Assembly: GCA_019671005.1 (NCBI GenBank)
Contig: CM033744.1
Coordinates: 9,602,128 to 9,666,127 of the forward strand
Direction: 5' to 3'
Length of the DNA stretch: 64,000 nucleotides
DNA from: Hibiscus mutabilis
Taxonomy: Eukaryota > Streptophyta > Magnoliopsida > Malvales > Malvaceae
Each line of letters begins with the position of its first letter. Positions within the stretch are counted from its first letter, which is position 1. This document shows positions 10,701-21,750 of the stretch, piece after piece. The notes under the pieces are model-generated. The model searched no databases. It saw only the letters and a list, made by a program, of their open reading frames with translations, and was not told the origin of the DNA. Made by a program: the position numbers and the translations under genes.

Positions 10701-11032
10701 TTAGCATGGTGGTTGTGAGTCTTGTTGTGGAAAAGAAAACAAAGAAAACCTAGAAAATAAAGATAATGAAGAAAAATAAAATAAAATATCTCCTAAAAAT
10801 TCAAAAAATAAATAAAGAAAAAAAATGAAAATAAAATAAAGTTCCAAAAATTAAAAATAAAAAATTCTTAGAAAGAGTATTTTTCATGAATCTTCTAATG
10901 TTACTGCATATCTGAAAAAACTTGAGAAGGGTCATTTCCGATACTTCTTATAGTCCATCCGCACCCTCCATCGAGTGATAATATTGCCCAAAAAGAGCTG
11001 GGCCAATGTGCTCTCAGCTACTCCCCTTTGCG

Positions 11033-11230
11033 TTACCATGGTGGATGTGTCTTTCTTCCGTGTTCCATTGTAGTCATGCACATCTTCCACCTTGCTACTG
11101 TTCCTGAAGGCATGGATTTATTATTAGGAAAAATTATATCAACATCCAACCACTTAATTACCTCATTCTCGTCGGGCTCCATCATGGTTGGATGTAGCCT
11201 TCGTTGTCGTGGCAATTGCTGCCTATCCAA
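11033..11230 (-). pseudogene. Vestige of reverse transcriptase in D'
   Basis: Minus strand reads NEVIKWLDVDIIFP, matching KEIIKWLDTGIIYP at the start of element A's RT (20340-20385), then after a deletion RWKMCMTT at the place of A's GECMDYRKLN segment. Only about 200 bp of pol can be recognised. It marks where the pol deletion of D' happened. Confidence 0.55.
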
Positions 11231-11397
11231 TTACCGTGGCAATCAGTTGCCAAAATTTACCGTAAGTCAAGGCAAAAACCAATTTTCTGAAAAGCTTCAC
11301 GAGTCCAAACACCGTTTTCTTTTGGCCTCTCAAACATCTCCATCAGTAGAGATTTCTATGGCTTCAAATCTACCAACATCGATTCCTTAAGACATAC

Positions 11398-11895
11398 CTA
11401 CAATGGACGAGGTGAGTTTTTAAAGAATTCGAAAGGTTCAACCATTACCTGCTCATATTCCATTGGCAAAGTATTATCATCTTGTTGGTCTTGCATGTGG
11501 TCATGCAATTGCCGTGACAACTGTAGATGAGAACAATCTACAGATTCCTGCTTCAACATCAATGTTGTAACCTTTTGGGTATCAGGTTTCTCAGAATTTG
11601 CTGTAGTATTGTTGTTCTCAGCTTCACTGAGTGTTGTTGCGGCATTGCTCTGCTCAGGCTCCTCAATCATTACCGAGGCAATTTGTTGCTCAGGCTCATC
11701 ATGTGTTGGGCAGTCTCTCTCATTGGCATCCTCTTGACTTGGAGGTTCTATTTGTTCCCCACACATCAGGGACCTCTCTTCGCATTGCTCCTTATCCTCT
11801 TGCCTTAGGACGTTAGTATCCCTAGGAATGAATTGTTGGTGCATGTTATCCAAGGCATATGTGGATCTCCTCAATTGATCTTTTGAATCCCCCAA
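11398..11895 (-). pseudogene. gag C-terminal/linker region of D'
   Basis: A 165-codon open stretch on the minus strand, rich in Glu, Gln, Asp and Asn (for example EEPEQSNAATTLSEAENNN). It follows the gag zinc-finger part at 11908-12395 and has the acidic, low-complexity character of the gag-protease linker that A has at 18900-19140. No catalytic motif. Function unknown beyond that position. Confidence 0.5.
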
Positions 11896-11907
11896 GGTTG
11901 CATCCCA

Positions 11908-12395
11908 TTAAGCTATCCTCGCATTTATTTTCTTTGATAGCTCTCGAATCTCTTCAATTGATCTGTCAAGTCTAGCCAAGGAAGCTAGCAACGTTTCTTC
12001 CAAGTAATTGGAATGTTCTTGGAAAGGACTACATTGCCATGGCATAACTGTTGCCGTGACACTAGGCTGCTGATAAGGACTACATTGACGAGGCATGTCT
12101 GTTGCTGCAGCAAAACTATTATGGTAAAATTTTTTTTGACCTTTTTGATCATACCATGAAGGATTTTTCTGCTGGTTCTCTCTATGGTTCTCCATGTAGT
12201 CATATGCACCGAAAATGTGAGGGCAATTTTCAAACACATGATGTTCTCCACAACAAGTGCACGAGTTTTCCACGGTATATGCTTTTCTCGGTTGGTATAG
12301 GTAATCATCGAAGGGTGCAAGAAACTCTTGATTGGATTGATTCCTATCTTCCTACATCAACTCTAGAATATATCGACTTTTATTTCCTGACATGT
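11908..12395 (-). pseudogene. gag zinc-finger part of D'
   Basis: Minus strand. Has CTCCGEHHVFENC, a CX2CX3HX4C knuckle of the type in Athila-like gag, followed by a Gln/Asn/Ser-rich stretch and a coiled-coil-like end (LLASLARLDRSIEEIRELSKK). Element A shows the same arrangement but with the zinc-binding His changed to Gln. The capsid part upstream is missing, so this is the 3' portion of gag only. Confidence 0.7.
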
Positions 12396-12513
12396 TGATG
12401 TCCCTTAACTTGTAGCGCACCTGAATTTTTTTTGGATAGAACAAACAAAAAGAAAAGTTAGTAAAACTAATAAGAAAAATGAAACAACAAAAAAAAATAA
12501 CACCAATTGCCAA

Positions 12514-12531
12514 TCCTTGGCAACGGCGCCA
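12514..12531 (-). other. Primer-binding site of D' (tRNA-Asp)
   Basis: Minus strand TGGCGCCGTTGCCAAGGA, 16 of 18 bases matching the complement of the plant tRNA-Asp 3' end; six bases inside the LTR. Element A has the perfect version. Confidence 0.85.
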
Positions 12532-12537
12532 AAAACT

Positions 12538-14072
12538 TGTCGCACATAATAAGTGCTACGCAAACGGTGCAAGTATACACGTCACAAGTAATAAAGTGAT
12601 ATGAGTATCAAGTATCGTCTCCACAAGGATTGGTTTGGGCCGCTTTGCTTAAGTTACTGCAGTGTGAAAATAAAAACACAATTGATAATAGGAGTTCTAA
12701 CTAACGAATAAAATAAAAGAGCAATTAAATAAAATAAAGATGTAATCAAATGAGAGAGGGAATAGGCCAGGTTATCATGAGTTGAGGTGTGATAACCAAT
12801 TGGATCATCTTGGTAAAAGAGTGCAAGGGCAACTCAGTTGCCGTGGCAACTTGCGCAGCTGGGTTGCCTTGGCAACTAATCGAACGGTTGCCTGGGCAAC
12901 TGGCTGGGCGGCTGGGCAGTAACTTCAAGGTTCGACAGAGTGTTCTTCAATGATTTCTTCTTATCCCTAAGTCGAAACTCTAGCTAATTGTGCATGCCTT
13001 GACAATACATCCCTGCGTGAATTAAGGGTGAACAACAACCAATCTTGTGCTCCTCTTAGTCGTTGAAATCCTTAACTTATTCCTAAGCCGGATTAATCTT
13101 CACCATCAATAGATTGAATAAAGACCATACTCATTCATTTCTTGAATCTAACTCTCCCGATATTAGATAAATAGATAGAGTTACGAGATCCTCTCCCAAT
13201 TCAATCACAAACAAGAATAAAAACCAAGAATGAGTAAACCTTGAATTGGAAGTGCAAACTCTTAATACCTAAAAAAATCCAATTGTTTCTCACAACAACA
13301 AACCCAAAATAACCCAAGCCAATTCACATCAATTCATGGCTGGGTTTCAAAATATATACAAAGAATATTCCCCAAACATGAATCGAATAGAATAAAGAAG
13401 AATAAGAAGAAATCGATCAGCCCTCTTTGGAAACTCTCTCAATTGAACTCTCCCTCCCAAACTTGTTGAAATAGGCGGCTATGGGTTCTTTATATAGGAG
13501 ATGGTTAGGTCAAAGTCTTTCTTGAGGAGTAAGTTAAGTTGGAATTAAATACTTTAAAAGAATATAATTCTTTATTATATTTAAATTCCTTCTAAATCTT
13601 CTCCTATCTTTTTTGGGATTTAATCTCTCTTTGAATCTCCAATTCTTCTAGGATTTATCTTCTTCCACGTCATATTAGGCTTTATCTAGTCATCAATTCG
13701 AGTGCCACATCATCTTTTTCCATTGTCGACAATTGCCCTGGCAACTAGCTCGGAATAACCTTCATGCACTGCCCTGGCAACTGCATCGGCATCTCCTTCA
13801 TGCACTGCCCTGGCAACTGCGTCGGCATCTCCTTCTTGTATTGCCCTGGCTATTGGATCCAGCCTTGCTTTGGCAACTGATTTTGCACACACAAAAAACA
13901 CCAAAGTAGTATCTTTTTCCATAAAAGTCACCAAGTTATGTAATCAAGCTCAACGGTGGAAAGAAACATGAATTAATGCATGGATGACTAATTATGCAAC
14001 TAATATGAGCCTAAGTCTAACAATAATATGAGTAAAAAGGGTAATAAAAATAGTACTTTTGAACACTTAATA
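12538..14072 (-). repeat. 5' LTR of D'
   Basis: 1.54 kb. Dyads at 12838-12849, 12864-12875 and 12888-12899; 36-bp repeats at about 13736-13865; TATA box at 13489-13496 (minus). Its outer end reads CTTAATA in place of CTTAACA, a C-to-T change that destroys the canonical TG start on the minus strand. Confidence 0.92.
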
Positions 14073-14510
14073 GTAAGCAACAAGGGTTTAAGCAAAAATA
14101 CCACCAACATCCTCCTCGATTAGGCAATTTTGCCAAGCCACAAACCATGTCCAAATCTATTGCAAGAACAACCTCCATTGAGAGCACCAGAAGTTCAAAT
14201 CGAGAATCTCAACATCCCATCTGTAATTTTTGTCAAAGAAGGCATCTTCCAGGATAGTGCCGTAGGTAATCTGCAACGTGTTTCTTCTATGGTGAACAAG
14301 GTTATTTTATCAAATATTATCCAATGAATATGCCCAAGTCTACTACATCGACAAACACAGCGTCCCCTGCTCAGTCCTTCAAGGGCAAGGGACAAAAACA
14401 AGCTGCAGCAGGAGCTTCCGATAGACCTGGTGGCTCTACAAGAACTCCAAGTCGACAAGAATCCAGGGCTTCAGCTCAAGTTTATCATGTGAGGAGCAGG
14501 GAGGATGAGG
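14073..14510 (+). pseudogene. gag of element B, 3' part with zinc knuckle remains
   Basis: Gag resumes in frame after D': basic, Gln-rich stretch (KQQGFKQKYHQHPP), then CNFCQRRHLPG*C, a CX2CX4HX4C knuckle with a stop inside, and a second decayed knuckle where the expected second Cys is Tyr (CFFYGEQGYF). A shift in frame near 14230 leads into a Ser/Thr/Gly-rich linker (from 14324) that joins the protease. Confidence 0.75.
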
Positions 14511-16294
14511 AAGATCCAAATATTATAGCAGGTACAATTAAATTATATACTCACCCTATCTATGCATTGATTGATTCTGGATCCACTCATTCTTTTATTA
14601 TTACTGTATTGATTAAAAGATTTAAGTTAACATCTGAGTTTATAGCCTCCAAATTTACTATAACCAATCTTTTAGGTGATAATGTCATAATTGGACTGGC
14701 ATGTAGAAATTGTCCTCTCATGATATGAGGTATACCTTTTCTGACCAATCTCATGCCCCTACCTATCCATAAGTTTGACATTATATTAGGGCTTGACTGG
14801 CTCGAAGAGCATCAAGCTTGGGTGGATTGTTCGAAGAAGAAATTGTATCTTTGAGTTCTTGGCAAAGAGAGCGTGACCCTTATGGATTCTGGGAGCAAGA
14901 GGTCATTGTTATATGCTATTGCAAGTAGGGAAGAACCTTAGTTGTAAGATATATATACCGTGCAAAAATTCCCTAATGTATTTCCTGATGAGCTTTCGGG
15001 TTTACCACTCACTTGTGAAGTTGAATTTAAGAATGAAGTTCAACCTGAAACCACTCTAGTTTCCATTGCACCTTACCGTATGGCACCGGTTGAACTCACT
15101 GAGCTTAAGATACAGATTCAAGACCTATTGAACAAAGGTTTCATTTGACCAAGTTCCTCACCCTGGGGAGCTCCGGTTCTCTTTATCAACAAGAAAGATG
15201 GAGCTCCGGTTCTCTTTATCAACAAGAAAGATGGATCTATGCACCTTTGTATTTATTACCGACAGTTAAACAAGCCTACCATCAAGAATAAGTATTCTTT
15301 ACCAAAAATTGATGACTTGTTTGATCAGCTTAAGGATGTGACCGTCTTCTATAAGATTGACCTAAGGTCTGGGTATTATCAAATAAGAGTTAAAGAATGT
15401 GATGTTCCTAAAACAGTTTTCCGTACAAGGTATGACCACTATGAATTTTTGGTTATGCCCTTCAGATTAACCAATGCACAGATTGCCTTTATGGATCTCA
15501 TGAACCGAGTTTTTAGACCATATCTTGATAAGTTTGTAGTGGTGTTCATAGATGACATTTTGATTTACTCCAAGAATCAAGCTGAAGATCGAGACCATCT
15601 TCATGTTGTGCTTTAAACCTTTCGGGAGAAGCAGTTGTATGCTAAGTTCAGTAAGTGTGAGTTCTAGCTCATTAAAGTTTTATTTCTAGGACACGTGGTT
15701 TCAATAGAGGGTATTCAAGTGGACCCGAAGAAGATTCAAGCTATAGTTGATTGGAGGCCACTGAAGAATGTAGGTGAAGTTCATAGTTTCCTCGGTCTTG
15801 CTGGCTATTATCGAAGATTCGTTAAAGGATTTTTTTTATAATAGCAGAACCATTAACCAAAATCTTACGAAAAGATGCCCCTTTTGAATGGAATGAGAAG
15901 CAACAACACAATTTTGATTAGCTTAAGCAGATATTGACTCATGCACCAGTTCTAACCCAACATGAGTCTAGTAAGGACTACACCGTATATAGTGATGCAT
16001 CTCACCATGGCTTAGGGTGTGTATTGATGCAAGAAGGAAATGTTGTTGCATATGCTTCAAGTCAACTTAAGCCACACGAGATAAGCTATCCTACCCATGA
16101 TCTTGAATTGGTTGCGGCTGTCTTTGCGTTAAAGATATGGAGGCATTATGTCTATGGAGAGAAATGCTATTTATATACCGATCACAAGAGCCTCAAATAC
16201 CTGTTGACACATAAGGAGCTTAACTTTCGTCAAAGAAAATGGATGGAACTTTTCAAAGATTATGATATTGTAATTGATTATCACCCAAGCAAGG
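14511..16294 (+). pseudogene. Protease, RT and RNase H of element B
   Basis: Protease: LIDSGSTHSF (catalytic DSG at 14573) and IILGLDWLEEHQAWVDC. RT: KFPNVFPDELSGLP, IAPYRMAPVEL, YYRQLNKPTIKNKYSLP, KIDLRSGYYQIRVKE and the catalytic FIDD at 15545-15556, then LGHVVSIEGIQVDPKK and FLGLAGYYRRFVKGF. RNase H: YSDASHHGLGCVL (from about 15988) and YTDHKSLKYLLTH. Several stops and a T-run frameshift at 15830 disable it. An exact 33-bp tandem duplication at 15168-15233 repeats GAPVLFINKKD in frame. The frame is cut at 16294 by A inside the DYHPSK motif; it continues at 27486 with the rest, ANVVADALS. Confidence 0.9.
15168..15233 (+). repeat. Perfect 33-bp tandem duplication inside RT of B
   Basis: 15168-15200 and 15201-15233 are identical, starting GAGCTCCGGTTCTC. 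The duplication keeps the frame and adds 11 residues between the RT fingers motif and the CIYYRQLN block. Lack of any difference between units suggests it is younger than the surrounding decay, or was homogenised. Confidence 0.95.
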
Positions 16295-17724
16295 TGTTAA
16301 CTCCTCAAAAGTACTATTTTTATGCTTATTTTACAATGCCTTTGCTTGCCCTTTTAGTACATTTAGTTGCATTTAGGTATTAAAATCATGCATTTGCATA
16401 AGGAGCTTATGAGCTATTCTGTTTGCCAGTGTGAAGGGTTATTTTGCTATTTTTGACGCAGGATAAAGGCAGGTAAGCTTGGAAGGGAGTGCAGGAAAGA
16501 AAGCTAGAAAATTGCCGAGGTGCAATTGGCACAGAAGGACCAATCAATGCCAAGCCCGGCTGGCAAAAGAGTGACGTTAACCGACCGGTCAAACTCTCTA
16601 TTGGACCTTGTATGCATCAGCCCTAGGATTTAAATCTGGATAAGATGCGCTATCATCTTATCCCTTGTGCATTCAAAATTTAAATTCAAAGGCCTTATCC
16701 TAGGGTTTCCCATACAATCCTATTTAAAGAGATCGATCAAGCATTTGACGGAGGATTGGAGAGATCAAATTGAAGAGGCTGAACGATGGTGAACCAAGAC
16801 ATGATCCGACCAGCTGAAGATCGAGAGCTCGGAGCCATTGAAGGGCTGCATCGACGGACCCCCTTCTTGCCCATTCTCTTCATTTTTATTTATTCTATTA
16901 AATGATGATGTGGGGATATGATAATTTTTTTTGTATGGAAACCCCAACCATGAACTAAACTTTTACAGTTGGTTGAGGATGTTTGGGATAGATGTTGATT
17001 TCATGTTTAGTTTCTAATAATGAAAATGCCTTGGCATTATTTTCTATCTGGCATATACTTAATCTTTTTACAAATCCATTGCCATACGACAATTGGCATT
17101 GCTTGCTTATTGCACCTTAATATCTTAACAGACTTAGGGGGCAACGATCTGTTGACAGGTACTAAGGCGAGAAGCTTCAACAGAAGATGTTCAAGTAGAT
17201 AAACTTAATTTGGAAGTGAGTCTACCCCTTAGGAGTAAAGATTGTCGCTTAATCAAGTTAATTCATTAAAAACATTCACTATAGACATATAAGGGCTTTA
17301 TCATAGTTAACTTAGGGTATTGCCATCGACAGAGTCAATACTACCTTTAATATGCTCGGCAATAAACCAAGGCAGATCATTATTGAAGGCTGGCATAAGT
17401 AGCGTAAAATCCGGCATCCCCTTGCCAACTCTCATCATTCATTTTGAATAGCTCATTGCCAGACTGTTTATTTTCAATACTTTGTTTTGTTAACTTTTCA
17501 ATCATAATCCCAAAACATTTCGAACGCTTTTAAAATTCCCGAACAAGTAAACGTTGAGCAAATAAGTTCTTGGTCAATCTCCGTGGATTCGATACTCAGC
17601 TTACTGCTGTATTACTTGTTGACCGTGTATACTTGCACGCATAAGACTCACCTTGGCACAGCTCTTTGGCATACTTTTACACTAAAAAATATACTCTTTT
17701 GCAAAGCGTTAGCAATAGTCGATA
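16295..17724 (+). repeat. 5' LTR of element A
   Basis: 1.43 kb, TGTTAACTCC...AGTCGATA; the 3' LTR ends CGACA, so the terminal CA here has become TA. A TATTTAAA box stands at 16721-16728. Rich in TGCCA/TTGCC words. Confidence 0.95.
16721..16728 (+). promoter_or_regulatory. Predicted TATA box of element A LTR
   Basis: TATTTAAA, preceded by CCTAGGGTTTCCCAT; conserved at 26482-26489 in the 3' LTR. Confidence 0.5.
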
Positions 17725-17730
17725 AGATTT

Positions 17731-17748
17731 TGGCGCCGTTGCCGGGGA
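17731..17748 (+). other. Primer-binding site of element A (tRNA-Asp)
   Basis: TGGCGCCGTTGCCGGGGA is an exact 18-base complement of the plant tRNA-Asp 3' end, six bases after the LTR. This primer choice is characteristic of Athila and its relatives. Confidence 0.95.
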
Positions 17749-17817
17749 TTGCAACGAATTTCTTTTATTTTCTTTACTTTTTTATTCCTTTTATTATTTA
17801 TTTAGTTTAACTGGTGT

Positions 17818-19146
17818 ATGAATAGAAATCACCTTGTGGTGGAAGATTGGCCATACAACCCAGAAATTGAAAGAACCTTACGAAGGTTAAAAAGAATAGC
17901 TCATGAGATGGCACATCGTGGTAATGGAGGAGCTGATAGAAACCCTCCACACCATAATGGGATACCGGCCGCACCTGTTGCCCCAACCGTTAATGTGGAG
18001 GAGGTGAGACCTATCTGAGAACACTCGGCACCGAACATAGATAATATGATGCCAGAAATAATTGGTTTGGAGGTAAATACACCAAATTTTGAACTTAAAC
18101 CGGTAATGATACAAACGCCCCTATATGATGCCTGGGTAAGATTCAAGGACTTGTTGAGAAGATGTCTCATACATGGATTCCCAAACTGGACCCAAATGCA
18201 GATATTCTACAACGTACTCAATACTAATGCTAGAACAATTGTTGATGCATCAGCAAATGTTTCGCTACTGAAAAAGAATTATACAGAGGCAGTTGGTATC
18301 CTTGAAAGGATCTCAACTAATAACTTCGAGTATCCTACTGCCATACTTGTGACCAGAACTAAAATTGGAGAAAAACTAGCACTGGATGAATTAACATCAA
18401 TTCAGGCTGAGATTTCCAATCTTACCAGCATGGTGAGAACCTTGCAAAAGAGTAAAGAGTCTCAAGAAACTAAGGCATTGGACCCATTCTGCACCATATG
18501 TGGGGAAGACCAGTTCATGGAAGATTGCCCTGCCAACCCAAAGTCAGTAAATTTTGTTGGAAATTTCAATCGTAGTTATAATGCACATTTTAGTACTTAT
18601 AATGTAGGATGGAGGCAACACCCGAATTTAGCTTGGGGAAATCAAAGGGATGATCCAAACAATGCCCAACATCAGAACATTACCCAATGTCAGAATAGCA
18701 CTGGTCAACAAGGATTCCATCATAATTCTATGCCGCAAAAACAATTTTTATGCAGGGCAAAGGAACAACCTGGGGACTTTGGTGGATTATATGGAAAGGA
18801 ATGATGTAACTGTCCAGAGTCTGGAAGCATCTATACGGAACGTAGAGATAGAGATTGGACAGATCGCTAGTGCACTCAATAATAGACCCCAGGGAGCTTT
18901 GCCAAACGATATAGAAGATGCTCAGCATAGAGGCAATGGAAAATGCAAAGTTATAACTCTTCGGAGTAGCAAACAAAATAATGATGAGACATCTGACAAG
19001 CAGCTAGTTAATGGCCAGGAGAAAGAGAAGGGACCAATAGATGAACAAAAAGAAGCAGAAGAGAAAGAAGTGGACATAAGTGATGCCAAACCTCAGTCTG
19101 ATGCCAAATCTCAGTCGAATGCCAGCAAACCCTTGGAAAATTGGTA
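17818..19146 (+). pseudogene. gag of element A, with internal deletion
   Basis: Starts at ATG 17818; a TGA at 18016-18018 splits it, and the frame goes on to 18804, then shifts into 18650-19147. LYDAWVRFKDLLRRC and IFYNVLNTNARTIVDA are the typical Athila capsid motifs. Directly before them NFELKPVMIQ is joined to TPLYDAW, whereas family members have roughly 80-90 residues between these blocks, so much of the capsid core appears deleted. The zinc knuckle reads CTICGEDQFMEDC: the His of D' is Gln here. The tail is acidic and Lys/Glu-rich. This gag could not form normal capsids. Confidence 0.85.
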
Positions 19147-19930
19147 GAGCCAACATATGCTTATCCACCTCCACCATTTCCACAAAGATTACAGAAGCAC
19201 AAGCAGGATCAGCAATTTAAGCGCTTCTTGAAAGTCCTTAAGCAATTGCAGATCAACATACCATTGGCGGAAGCTCTCGAGAAAATGCCCAATTATGTGA
19301 AATTCATAAAGGATATCTTGTACAAGAAAAGAAAACTGGGTGATTTCGCGACTGTAGCTCCCACTGAGGGATGCAATGTAATGATACTCAATCAGTTGCC
19401 ACCGAAGTTAAAAGATCTAGGGAGTTTTACTATTCCCTGTACCATTGGCAACAAATTCATGGGTAAGGCATTGTGTGACCTGGGAGCCAACATCAATTTG
19501 ATACCAATATCTATTTTTAGAAAGCTCGATATCGAAGCAAGGCCTACCACGATAGCAATTTAGTTGATAGACCGATCTTTTACACATTCTAAGGGTAAGA
19601 TTGAGGATGTGTTGGTAAAGGTAGACAAATTTATATTCCCAGTTCACTTTATTATTTTAGATTATGAGGCAGATATGAATGTCCCAATTATATTAGGCAG
19701 ACCATTCCTTACCACGGGTAGAGCTTTGATTGATGTTCATAAAGGAGAATTAACTATACGTATGAATGATCAGCATGTTACATTTAATGTGTTTCAAGCC
19801 CTTAAATGAGTAGATGAACCTGAAAGATGCCAAGATGACGAGATGATGGAGTCTATTTTCACTATAGACGTGGCAAAGCTGTGCCAAGATAATGATGATG
19901 ATGCCAACGAGTCAGATAGTGAAGAATAGA
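19147..19930 (+). pseudogene. Protease region of element A
   Basis: PTYAYPPPPFPQRLQ and LKVLKQLQINIPLAEALEKMP lead into the aspartic protease: LGSFTIPCTIGN, the active-site CDLGAN (about 19474-19491, the DLGA form usual in Athila/Tat), EDVLVKVDKFIFPVHFIILD and VPIILGRPFLTTGRALIDV. Broken by a TAG at 19561-19563 and a TGA at 19807-19809. Confidence 0.88.
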
Positions 19931-21750
19931 CGAGTGAAGACACTGAAGGAACATTGTTGGAGAGAGAAGAAGTGAGTTACTTCAGACAGCCAGAGCCACT
20001 AGATTTGGTTGGTAGAGAGATCGTAGCACCTAAATCATCCACCGAGGAGCCACCTGAATTGGAACTAAAACCATTGCCAGACCATCTTAAGTACGTTTAT
20101 TTAGGTAAACACTCAACCTTGCCAGTGATCATTGTTGCTGATCTAACTAATGGTTAGGAGGAAAGATTGCTGGAAATTTTAAGTAATCAGAAGCAAGCAT
20201 TGGGATGGACCTTGGCTGATATATGAGGAATAAGCCCAACTATTTACATGCACAAAATAATTTTGGAGGAATATCATGGCAAAACAATTGAAGGCCAGAG
20301 AAGATTGAATCCGTGTATGAAAGAGGTAGTAAAAAAAGAAATTATCAAGTGGTTGGATACAGGGATAATCTATCCCATTTCTGATAGCTCGTGGGTTAGC
20401 CTGGTGCAATGTGTGCCAAAAAAGGTGGCATGATCGTGGTTCAAAATAGCAAGAATGAATTGATTCCCTACAGAACTATCACTGGATGGAGAGTGCATGG
20501 ACTATAGGAAACTGAACAATGCCACAAAGAAAGATTATTTCCCCTTCCCTTTATCGACCAGATGTTGGATAGGTTGGCAGGCAAAGCATACTATTGCTTC
20601 CTAGCGGTTATTTAGGATATAATCAGATTGCCATCGCTCCCGAAGATCAGGAGAAAACCACATTCACTTGTCCACATGGGACATTTGCCTTTCGAAGAAT
20701 GCCCTTTGGACTGTGTAATACACCGACAACATTCCAATGATGCATGATGTCTATCTTTTTGGATATGATTGAAAATAACTTAGAAGTTTTCTGGATGACT
20801 TCTTGGTGTTTGGTAAAATATTCGAGGAATGCCTACAGAGTCTAGAGCTTGTATTGAGAAGATGTATTAAGACCAACCTAGTTCTAAACTTGGAAAAATG
20901 CCACTTCATGGTGAAAGAAGGCATTGTTCTCGGTCACAGAGTAACCAAGAGAGGCTTGGAAGTAGATAAAGCGAAAGTATAGGTAATCAAACAGTTTCCA
21001 CCTTCTACAAGTGTAAAAGGTATTAGGAGTTTTTTAGGACATACAGGTTTTTACCGGCGGTTCATTAAAGATTTCTTAAAAATTTCTAAACCTTTATGCT
21101 TGCTTTTAGAACAAAATGCCACTTTTGCGTTTGATGATTCTTGTTTACAAGCATTTTAGGAACTTAAAGATAGATTAATCAATGCCCTCATAGTTGTGGC
21201 ACCAGAGTGGAGTGAGCCCTTCGAGCTCATGTGCAATGCCAGTGACTATGCCGTTGGAGCTGTTTTAGGACAAAGGCGTGGCAAGATTTTTCATGCTATA
21301 TACTATGCCAGTCGAGTATTGAGCGAAGCCCAACTCAACTACACAACAACCGAGTAGGAATTTCTTGCTGTTGTATTTGCATTTGATAAATTCAAATCTT
21401 ATTTAGTTGGTAACAAAGTTGTTGTGTATACAGATCACTCGACATTGAAATTCCTATTGACAAAAAAGGATGCCAAGCCTAGATTGATCCGATGGGCACT
21501 ATTATTGAAAGAGTTTGATATCGAGATTCAAGATAAGAAGGGGAGTAAAAAATTAGTTGCTGACCATTTATCTCGATTAGAACATCACCTTGAGGAAGGT
21601 AAAGCCATTGCCATTAGAGATGAATTCCCTGATGAACACCTGCTTGCATTCAGCTCTATGCCATGGTATGCTGACATATTCAACTATTTGGTAAGTAATA
21701 TCATGCCACCGGGTTTGGCAAGCAATGCCATAAAGTATTTTCTGTGAGAT
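19931..21750 (+). pseudogene. RT and RNase H of element A
   Basis: After a linker ending LPDHLKYVYLG, RT begins at NQKQALGWTLADI, then EIIKWLDTGIIYPISDSSWV, CMDYRKLNNATKKDYFPFP, a GYNQI-type segment, FPFGLCNTP-like block and the catalytic FLDDFLVFG (20788-20799 for FLDD). The region 20430-21000 changes frame several times. RNase H is clearer: CNASDYAVGAVLGQRRGK, IYYASRVL and YTDHSTLKFLLTKKDAKPR, closing with KKLVADHLSRLE. Not functional. Confidence 0.88.

Larger units (their letters stand above)
8122..14072 (-). mobile_element. Element D': pol-deleted D-family derivative, inverted in B's gag
   Basis: Complete 5.95-kb element on the minus strand with two LTRs (5' LTR 12538-14072, 3' LTR 8122-9667) and a perfect GTAAG duplication (8117-8121 and 14073-14077). 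The interior is only about 2.87 kb. It keeps the primer site, a gag remnant, a scrap of RT and the tail of the downstream ORF, but almost all of protease, RT, RNase H and integrase is gone. It is a non-autonomous derivative that would need an intact relative of D to move. Confidence 0.92.

Noticed and set aside
17731..17748. tRNA-Asp gene fragment
   Set aside because: Only 18 bases match and in the complementary sense, six bases from an LTR end, so it is a primer-binding site.
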